A stretch of 64,000 nucleotides of DNA from Woeseiaceae bacterium. GTDB lineage: Bacteria > Pseudomonadota > Gammaproteobacteria > Steroidobacterales > Woeseiaceae. Positions within the stretch are counted from its first letter, which is position 1. Each line of letters begins with the position of its first letter. The notes beneath the pieces are model-generated. The model saw only the letters and a program-made list of their open reading frames with translations. It had not been told where the DNA came from and ran no database searches. Below are positions 24,382 through 31,900 of this stretch, one piece after another. Made by a program: the position numbers and the translations under genes. The stretch covers positions 1 to 64,000 of the forward strand of contig JAJFKS010000036.1 of NCBI GenBank assembly GCA_021773115.1, read 5' to 3'.

Positions 24382-24930
24382 ATGGGTAATCGATTGAGCA
24401 AGATTTACACACGCACCGGCGATGACGGCACGACCGGCCTCGGCGACGGCAGTCGCGTTGCAAAAGATTCGGTACGTGTTGAGGCCTATGGCACCGTCGA
24501 TGAGGCGAATTCAGCGATCGGCCTGATTCTCGCGGCGGAGTCCGTTCCCGACGCTGTTCGGGAATCCCTCACCGAAGTGCAACACGATATGTTCGAACTG
24601 GGTGGTGAGCTATGTATCCCGGGCCACAGCGCGGTTACGCAGGCGTTTATTGATCGGCTGGAACAACAGTTGGATGCCTTCAACGAGGACTTGCCTCGAC
24701 TCAAGGAATTCATACTCCCGGGTGGTGGCCCGGCCGCCGCGGCCTGCCACCTCGCACGCACGATCGTGCGCCGCGCCGAACGGCGCGTCGGCACACTGTC
24801 GGACATCGAGGATGTTCGAACGGAGTGCGGTAAGTATCTAAATCGCCTTTCGGATTTGCTGTTCGTCGTCGCACGTGTGCTTGCCCGCGCTGAGTCGGGA
24901 CAGGAAGTACTCTGGAATCGCGATCGTTAA
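24382..24930 (+). CDS. Cob(I)alamin adenosyltransferase, PduO type
   Basis: Transfers adenosine from ATP to cob(I)alamin to make adenosylcobalamin. The N-terminal ATP site IYTRTGDDGTTGLGDGSR is the family signature, followed by 'VEAYGTVDEANSAIGL' and the C-terminal RRAERRV...YLNRLSDLLFVVAR. 182 residues is full length. The 5' end appears leaderless. Followed after 21 bases by a VOC protein with a good RBS (AGGAGA). No cobalamin synthesis genes are nearby, so it probably serves salvage. Confidence 0.95.
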   Translation: MGNRLSKIYTRTGDDGTTGLGDGSRVAKDSVRVEAYGTVDEANSAIGLILAAESVPDAVRESLTEVQHDMFELGGELCIPGHSAVTQAFIDRLEQQLDAFNEDLPRLKEFILPGGGPAAAACHLARTIVRRAERRVGTLSDIEDVRTECGKYLNRLSDLLFVVARVLARAESGQEVLWNRDR

Positions 24931-24951
24931 GACGCTTCACAGGAGAACATC

Positions 24952-25323
24952 ATGCAACTAGGTGCCTTTTCAGTCAGCCTCAATGTCGCCGACCTGGCGA
25001 AGTCAAAAGCATTCTACGAAGCGCTGGGGTTTGTGGAATTTGCAGGTTCCGTAGCAGAAAATTGGCAAATCATGCGCAATGGCTCGACCACCATTGGCCT
25101 GTTCCAGGGCATGTTCGAGAAAAACCTGATGACCTTTAATCCGGGTTGGGACGCACAATGCGCAACACTCGACTCCTTTGATGACGTGCGAACGATTCAA
25201 CGCGAATTGCTGGCACGGGGAATCGAGCTTGCTGATACCGTCGATGACACAACTGAAGGTCCGGGCAGCATCATGGTGGTTGATCCGGACGGCAACCCAA
25301 TCCTTCTTGACCAGCACGTCTGA
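24952..25323 (+). CDS. VOC-superfamily (glyoxalase-like) protein
   Basis: 123 residues with the paired beta-alpha-beta-beta-beta modules of the vicinal oxygen chelate fold: 'FSVSLNVADLAKSKAFYEALGF' at the start and 'GSIMVVDPDGNPILLDQH' at the end. Substrate unknown; similar proteins are dioxygenases, resistance proteins or lyases. The glutamate metal ligand usual in glyoxalase I near the end is replaced by LLDQH. Confidence 0.85.
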   Translation: MQLGAFSVSLNVADLAKSKAFYEALGFVEFAGSVAENWQIMRNGSTTIGLFQGMFEKNLMTFNPGWDAQCATLDSFDDVRTIQRELLARGIELADTVDDTTEGPGSIMVVDPDGNPILLDQHV

Positions 25324-26236
25324 CATCGGCGCTCTTCGCAAAACGCTGTTCGTGCTAATGCTGGTGATGCTCACATCCTGCCAGGAAACGGAGAAAGCGC
25401 CCGTCGCAAACTATCAATACCACTCGGTCGATACGACTGTTTCGTCGAGAGGCATATCGGTGCCGGTGACCTATGTAACTCCCATCGCTGACGCTGATGA
25501 GGCATTTCCACTGGTCGTGATGGCACACGGCCACGGCGGGACGCGTCATGAGGAAGGCAGTTTTAGCGCGATTGCCGAGCGCCTTGCCGTCCGGGGTATC
25601 GCGTCAATTCGCATGGACTTTCCTGGTTGCGGTGACAGCACCGAGACCTTTGCGAACAATAATCTGGGCAACATGACTGCGGATCTTCTGGCGGCTCGTG
25701 ACTTTGCTATCGATCAGGCCGCGATTGACCGTGACCGAGTCGGCCTGTTCGGCTGGAGCATGGGTGGACGGCTGGTTTTGTTGCTCGGCGACCGAAACGA
25801 CGAATTCAAGCTCATGGCGAACTGGTCGCCGGTAGCAGGCAATGATGCCAATAGCATGGTCGCATTTCTAGGCGGCCGCTCGCGATACGCGGCACTCAGG
25901 ACGCGCGCCGAGCAACAGGGATCCGTGCCGTTTACAACGCAATGGGAACAACAACAGCAACTCGGCCTGCAGTGGTTTGAAGACCTTGAGCGCAGTCGGC
26001 CGCTGGATGCGATCAGCCAATTTAGAGGTCCGCTGCTGGTGCTTTACGGTGACATTGACGAGGTCGTTGTTCCTGAGGTCTCGGAGGCAGCGATTAAAGC
26101 GGCGATCAATAGTAGTGAGGTCATACGGCATGTCGTGCACGGTGCCGACCATGGTCTGGGCATTTTCAGTGACGAGGGCGCCCTGACTGAAGAGGCGATC
26201 AATACGACCGTCGCGTTCTTGAGTGAGCGGATCTAG
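25307..26236 (+). CDS. Alpha/beta hydrolase lipoprotein
   Basis: 309 residues. RKTLFVLMLVMLTSC is a lipoprotein signal. The hydrolase core has HGHGG (oxyanion), GWSMGGR with the nucleophile serine, an Asp in 'YGDIDEVVVP' and the His in 'VHGADHGLG'. It resembles dienelactone-hydrolase/BAAT-like esterases; substrate unknown. The start is uncertain: the best in-frame choice is TTG at 25307, overlapping the VOC gene by 17 bases. Confidence 0.8.
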   Translation: MTSTSDIGALRKTLFVLMLVMLTSCQETEKAPVANYQYHSVDTTVSSRGISVPVTYVTPIADADEAFPLVVMAHGHGGTRHEEGSFSAIAERLAVRGIASIRMDFPGCGDSTETFANNNLGNMTADLLAARDFAIDQAAIDRDRVGLFGWSMGGRLVLLLGDRNDEFKLMANWSPVAGNDANSMVAFLGGRSRYAALRTRAEQQGSVPFTTQWEQQQQLGLQWFEDLERSRPLDAISQFRGPLLVLYGDIDEVVVPEVSEAAIKAAINSSEVIRHVVHGADHGLGIFSDEGALTEEAINTTVAFLSERI

Positions 26237-26246
26237 AGAAGATCCG

Positions 26247-27158
26247 TCAGCGCGTCAAACCGTACAAGGTCATCGCCGCGATGATCACGGCCCAGATCAG
26301 GAGTTGCCGAAATACCAGCTTGTTGGCAGCTTGTGCGCCGCGAATGCCGCGCTCGGTGATGCTTTCTCCGCTCCGATCTTCAAGTGCCAGTGCAGCGACG
26401 CCGACCCTCGCGAGCAGGTGTTCACTGTGTACCGCGGTCGACGCATCGCGATCTTCAGTGGGCGCGCGCATCGCTGCGATCGCGTCATCGTAGTGTCCCG
26501 CTGTAGCATAGCCAATGGACGTCAACCTTGCCGGCACCCAGGCAAGCCAGCCATGAATCAGTTCGGCTGCATTGCGAATGCGCACCGCGTTGCCGTCGTC
26601 CTGCTCATCTCTCGCTGCGGTAAATACGGCGCGGCGCCTGACCAGATCCGTCACCCGATAGGTCCATGCAGCCAGCGGCCCAAGTACGACGAACCAAAAT
26701 ACGACGGCAAACAGTCGATTGTTGGCTTGCACACAGACCGCCGCCTCAACACACGAAATCCGCTCCCGCGAATCTGCCGGGACTTCACCTTCAATAATCG
26801 CCTTTGCGGAAATATTGATCTTTTCTTCGTCTTCGGACTCGAGCGCCTTGCAGTATTCACCGACCTCTTCCCCGATGTCTTTCGGTCCGATGGAAAACAG
26901 CAAGACAAAAATTGCGAGCAGCAGGTAGGTGAATCCCTGCAAGGTACCGCCAAGGCTGTAGATGACGGCGGCCACCGGCAATACCAGCAGTATGGACACT
27001 GCAATTACCGGGATCAGCGCTGGCCAGTTGCCGAGACGATTCGCGTATCGGAATCCGGCATCGATTATTCGATCCAGCCAGCGCAGTCGACGCCACTGAA
27101 ACAGCTGTGTTGCCAGCCGCTCGATAGCCAGGCCGATGAGTAATGCGATCAGGTTCAT
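26247..27158 (-). CDS. ampE: AmpE-like inner-membrane protein
   Basis: 303 residues with the AmpE layout: N-terminal 'MNLIALLIGLAIERLATQLFQWRRLRWLDR', hydrophobic helices (about 44-66, 72-92, 150-172 and the C-terminus), and 'SRERISCVEAAVCVQANNRLFAVVFWFVVLGPLAAW'. In enterobacteria AmpE accompanies AmpD in beta-lactamase induction and muropeptide signalling; its biochemical role is unsettled. Overlaps the end of ampD by 4 bases. Confidence 0.9.
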   Translation of the reverse strand: MNLIALLIGLAIERLATQLFQWRRLRWLDRIIDAGFRYANRLGNWPALIPVIAVSILLVLPVAAVIYSLGGTLQGFTYLLLAIFVLLFSIGPKDIGEEVGEYCKALESEDEEKINISAKAIIEGEVPADSRERISCVEAAVCVQANNRLFAVVFWFVVLGPLAAWTYRVTDLVRRRAVFTAARDEQDDGNAVRIRNAAELIHGWLAWVPARLTSIGYATAGHYDDAIAAMRAPTEDRDASTAVHSEHLLARVGVAALALEDRSGESITERGIRGAQAANKLVFRQLLIWAVIIAAMTLYGLTR

Positions 27159-27754
27159 GAAATGTTGGTCTCGATAATTTCCCCAAGTGCATCATACAAG
27201 CGCAGCCAGTCGAAAGCAGGACCTGGGTCGAGCTTGCGACCAGGAGCAACATCACAATGGCCGGCGATATCACGCGCGCTAATGTCCGGATAGGCCTGCA
27301 TCAAGGCCTGCAGCACACGCGGCAGCACCTGGTATTGGCGTTCGTCGTAGGGTGTTTCATCCTCACCTTCGAGTTCAATGCCAATTGAAAAGTCATTGCA
27401 GCGCGAACGCCCGCGATATTGCGATGCCCCGGCGTGCCAGGCACGTTCAGTAAACGGAACAAATTGCGTCACTTCACCATCGCGGCGAATTAACAGATGC
27501 GCCGAGACCTCCATGCCACGAATCTCGCCAAAATAGGGATGCGCATCCCAGTCAAGCTGGTTTAGAAACAGGGCCTCGATCTCTCCGCCACCGAACTGGC
27601 CGGGCGGCAAACTGATGCCGTGCAAAATAATCAGATCCACTGTGGCATTGGGCGGTCGCCCGTCGCGATTCGGGCTCAGGCACAGGCGCACAGGCATTAT
27701 CAGCCCGGTTTCGGTATTAACGGTATAGTCGCTCGTCACGAGCGCTTCAGGCAT
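27155..27754 (-). CDS. ampD: 1,6-anhydro-N-acetylmuramyl-L-alanine amidase AmpD
   Basis: Cytoplasmic zinc amidase that strips the stem peptide from anhydro-muropeptides during wall recycling. Zinc ligands and catalytic residues are all visible: LIILHGISLP (His), GIELEG (Glu), AGHCDVAPGRKLDPGPAFDW (His, Lys and Asp). 199 residues is close to AmpD of Enterobacteriaceae and lacks a signal peptide. Works in the same pathway as AnmK encoded at 5066. Confidence 0.95.
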   Translation of the reverse strand: MPEALVTSDYTVNTETGLIMPVRLCLSPNRDGRPPNATVDLIILHGISLPPGQFGGGEIEALFLNQLDWDAHPYFGEIRGMEVSAHLLIRRDGEVTQFVPFTERAWHAGASQYRGRSRCNDFSIGIELEGEDETPYDERQYQVLPRVLQALMQAYPDISARDIAGHCDVAPGRKLDPGPAFDWLRLYDALGEIIETNIS

Positions 27755-27766
27755 GATTTCGAAGAC

Positions 27767-28501
27767 ATGAGTACGAGGCTATTTGTTTCCGGCGCATTGA
27801 TCAACGGTGCCGAGATCGAACTGAGCGGAGATCAATCACGATACCTCGCCAAAGTATTGCGCGCGCGCGCGGGTGATGCACTGCGAGTTTTCAACGGTGA
27901 CGGTCCGGAATGGCCGGCTCGTGTTCACAGCATCGGCAAAAATCGGGTGATCCTGAAACTCGGTGACAGTGTCGATGCGAACACTGAATCGCCGCTAAAG
28001 ATTCATCTCGTGCAAGGCGTATCCCGCGGTGAGCGCATGGACTTCGTCGTGCAGAAGGCGACGGAGCTCGGCGTGAAACGAATTACACCCGTGTTAACTG
28101 AATACGGTGTCGTCAAGCTTGCCGGCGATCGTGCCGAGAAGCGCCGTGAGCACTGGCAAAAGGTTGCGGCGAGCGCTTGCGAACAATCCGGACGAACACG
28201 CCTGCCATTGATTGATGCGCCTATGCCACTCAAGAATTTTTTTGGCGACAAGCCGGCCAGCGTCGACGCGGAGCTGATTCTTGCGCCTGGTGCGGCAAAG
28301 CCGCTGGCGGGCATTCCGGTACCACAAACCAAGGTTTGCATCCTGATCGGGCCGGAAGGCGGATTCAGCGACATCGAATATGACGATGCCGGAGCGGCGG
28401 GTTTCACCGCCGTGTCACTGGGCCCGCGAATATTGCGTACGGAGTCGGCAGCGCCTGCTGCGCTCGCGGTGTTGCAGTCACTGTGGGGCGACTTGCGCTA
28501 G
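27767..28501 (+). CDS. rsmE: 16S rRNA m3U1498 methyltransferase RsmE
   Basis: SPOUT-fold methyltransferase that modifies U1498 of 16S rRNA. An N-terminal PUA-like domain ('ELSGDQSRYLAKVLRARAGDALRVFNGDG') precedes the knot motifs LIGPEGGFSDIEYDDA and LGPRILRTESAAPAAL. 244 residues from the ATG at 27767, which matches the family start; the longer upstream frame lies across ampD. Divergent from ampD with 12 bases between starts. Confidence 0.95.
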   Translation: MSTRLFVSGALINGAEIELSGDQSRYLAKVLRARAGDALRVFNGDGPEWPARVHSIGKNRVILKLGDSVDANTESPLKIHLVQGVSRGERMDFVVQKATELGVKRITPVLTEYGVVKLAGDRAEKRREHWQKVAASACEQSGRTRLPLIDAPMPLKNFFGDKPASVDAELILAPGAAKPLAGIPVPQTKVCILIGPEGGFSDIEYDDAGAAGFTAVSLGPRILRTESAAPAALAVLQSLWGDLR

Positions 28502-28519
28502 GGCCTGTCTATACGTGAT

Positions 28520-28990
28520 TCAGGCTTGCAACATTTCCGTTGCGAGCATCTTCTCGAGCAGTTCGAGATTGGGAATCATCGGAAATTCGTTAATCATTCG
28601 CACGCGGCATAACACCGGCGAGCCTTCCGGCCAGCCGTCTTTTGCCTCGAGCTTCAAGACATCGCGGTTGACGCGGACGAGCTGTGGAAAACCTTGCGTC
28701 AATACACCGAAGAAGCCGGTCTTGAGCTCACCCGTAATGGCATAAAACACGACAACTCGTGTACGGCCTGTCGCAACGGGTACTTCTTTGCCAATCGCAC
28801 CTTCATATGAGATCACTGGCAGTGGTCGACCATTCCAGTTGATCGTGCCTTGCATCCAGGTATGCGCGCCTTCTTTCTTCTCCGCATGCGCAAAACGTAC
28901 GACCTCGGCAACGCAGGCGCGCGGTACGATCAGGCGGTCCTCCGAGAGCGGCACGAGCAGGCTATACAGTTCTTCGGATTCGGCGCTCAT
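28520..28990 (-). CDS. chpC: CheW-like adaptor ChpC
   Basis: 156-residue single CheW domain ('YSLLVPLSEDRLIVPRACVAEVVRF', 'TINWNGRPLPVISYEGAIG', 'FPQLVRV'). Last gene of the Pil-Chp operon; its ATG overlaps the chpA stop (ATGA). Like ChpC of Pseudomonas it probably offers an alternative coupling route between receptors and the ChpA kinase. It stands directly after chpA because the chpB methylesterase gene expected between them is missing. Confidence 0.9.
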   Translation of the reverse strand: MSAESEELYSLLVPLSEDRLIVPRACVAEVVRFAHAEKKEGAHTWMQGTINWNGRPLPVISYEGAIGKEVPVATGRTRVVVFYAITGELKTGFFGVLTQGFPQLVRVNRDVLKLEAKDGWPEGSPVLCRVRMINEFPMIPNLELLEKMLATEMLQA

Positions 28991-31900
28991 GACAAGACAA
29001 TTCCCTTTTCTTCCAACTGCCGGCGTATGGCTTCAAGCAACTGCGTATCCTGGTACGGTTTGCCAAGATAGTCGTTCACACCCAGTTCAATCGCGCGCGC
29101 GCGATGCTTGTCGCCAACCCGGGAGGTGATCATGATGATCGGCACATCGAGCATGCGCGCATCGTTTCGGACATGCGATGCGAATTCGTATCCATCCATG
29201 CGCGGCATCTCGATATCGAGCAGGATGATGTCCGGTTTGACATCCTGCATGACAGCAATTGCGTCCAGGCCGTCTTTCGCTGTCGCACAACGCATACCGT
29301 TGCGTTGTAAAAAGCGTTCGGTCACACGCCGCACGGTGATTGAGTCGTCGACGACCAGCGCCAGCGGCCGATCATCAGCCGGCGTTGGTGCTGCTTTCCT
29401 GATCTCAACGACCGGCGCACCGGAACGAACGTATGCCAGGATATCGAGAATCAGCACAATGCTGCCGTCGCCAAGAATTGTCGCGCCGGATATACCACGG
29501 ATGCTGGCCAGTTGCGGACCGACGGCTTTGACCACGATCTCCCGGCTGGCGAGCATTTCATCAACCAGCAACGCAGCGGAAAACTCGCCCGCCTGGACCA
29601 GAATAACCGGAATAAATGCCTCGTCTGCGGGCAGCTGTGCCGCCTGGCCACCGAGGTACATACCCAGGTGGCGGAATTTGTAGGATTGCTCGCCGTACTG
29701 GTAACTCGGTTCCGTCTGGTTCAGCAGGTTTTCGAGTTCTGCGCGCGGAATGCGAGCGACGCCCTCAACAGTCGGCAGCGGCAATGCGTATACCTCTTCG
29801 CCCGTGCGAACAATCAGCGCCTGTGTAATCGCGAGCGTAAATGGCAAGCGCACGGTGAAATTGGTGCCCTGCCCGGTGACCGAGCTGATCCTCAATGAGC
29901 CGCCGAGTTTTTTCACTTCGTTGGCGACCACGTCCATGCCGACGCCTCGGCCCGCGGACTGCGTGACTGACGCTGCCGTGCTGAAGCCCGGTGTCAGAAT
30001 CAGTTGCATGATTTCTTCGTCGTCTACCTTGCTGTCGGGTTTTAGCAGGTCGAGTTCATAGGCCTTGCGGCGAATCGCATCGACGTTTAGACCGGCGCCG
30101 TCGTCCGCGACATCGATCACCATCTCTGCACCTTCGCGATGCAGTCGAATAGCGATTCGACCTGTCGCCGGTTTGCCCGCTGCTTGCCGTTGTGCCGCAC
30201 TTTCGATGCCGTGAACGATCGAGTTGCGCAGCATGTGTTCAAACGGTGGCAGCATCTTGTCGAGGACCTGGCGGTCGAGTTCGCCCGAGGCGCCCTCAAC
30301 GGCCAGCTCGGCACGCTTGCCGGATTCGTCGGCCACCTGCCTGACCAGCCGGGTCAGTCGTCCAACATGCCGTTCGAAGGGCACCATGCGCGTGCGCATC
30401 AGGCCGTCCTGCAACTCCGCGGTCACACGTGACTGTTGCACCAGCAGGCCGTCCGCCTCCGACGTCACAGCCTGCAATAGATCCTTCAGGCTGCTGAGGT
30501 CACTCGCCGATTCGGCCAGCGCGCGTGACAACTGCTGAATCGTGGAATAGCGATCCAGCTCCAGCGGGTCGAAGTCACGTGCGACCATCGTGTCCTGATG
30601 GCTATGCATGATCTGCGCTTCGGTCTCGTTCTCTAGTTTTCGCAATTGCTCTTTGAGCCGTGAAATCGTTTGCTCGAGTTCCTCAACGTGAAACTCGAAG
30701 GTGTTTACCTGCTGGCTCAGTCGCGAATGGTAAATACTGATTTCGCCGGCCGCATTGAGCAGGTCCTCGAGCAGTTCGGCGTCAATGCGAGCGAATTCCT
30801 GCCGCACCTCCGGCGTTCGGATCGGGCGCACGTCGGCGGGCGGTCGGGCAGCGACAGTGGGTTCCGGTTTGGGTTCCGGTTCCGTCTCAGGCTCGGGTGC
30901 GGGTTCAGGCTCGGGTTCGGGTTCGGGTTCGGGCTCTGCTACCAGCTCAGGCTGATGTTTCAGCTCGGATCCGGGCTCGGGTTCGAGCTCCGATTCGAGC
31001 TCCGATTCGAGGTCCAATGTGAATTCAGTCTCGAACTCGGGCACCTCGTCAACGGGCGCGGCAGTCTCCCTGACAATGTCCGCCAACTCATCCACCAACG
31101 GCGAATCAACAATGACCATGCTGACGGCGTCATCCGGCTCATAGGTGAACTCGGCTGACGGTGCGTCTTCCAGGGTTTTATCTTTGGGCACGGTCTCGAC
31201 AGCTCTGTCGTCGGCAATTTCAAAACCGGCGTTGGCCTGCTGGATTCGCTTCTCCAGCTCGCTGGCCGTCTTCACTGCCTTGCCAGCGATCACGGTATCG
31301 CGCATGCGGTGCAATTCATCAATGCTGCGCTGCAGCAAATCCTCAACCGCCGGTGTCGCTTTCACTCGACCTTCGTCGACAGACATCAATAGCGTTTCAA
31401 GTTCGTGGCTCAAGTTGCCCATGGCCGCAATGCCAGCCATCCGCGCGCCACCTTTGAGCGTATGCAGATGTCGCTTCAGCTCTTCCATCGGCTTCACCGA
31501 ACGGTCTTTCGACCACGCGATCAGCGCCTGATCGGCTTCCTCCAGAAGTTCAGCGGACTCTTCAGTGAATATCGCAGCAATCTCGGCGTCGTATTCCGCT
31601 TCTTCGTCTGCATCGTCGACAACGTCAGCGACAGAAGGCCGCGGTACTTCCTGGATCACCCGTGCTTCGGGTGGCTCTTCGCGCTCAGTTTCGTCTCTCG
31701 GCCGAACGGCATCGGACAATTTGCTAATGTGATCAATCAGCGCCGTGTAGTCCGCTCGCTCCCGGGCTGGATTATTGATATCGCCGACAATGGTATTAAT
31801 GGCACGACTTGCGGCGAGCAACGCAGCGAGACCCGATTTTTCAAATCCGATCTTGAGGTCGAACACGCGTCGAACGAAACGATTCAGAACAGACGCAACG

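Noticed and set aside
26223..27143. 306-codon plus-strand open frame
   Set aside because: Opposite-strand shadow of ampE, which has clear family features.
30670..31158. Plus-strand Gly/Phe/Arg-rich open frame
   Set aside because: Antisense reading of the repeated Pro-Glu linker of chpA.
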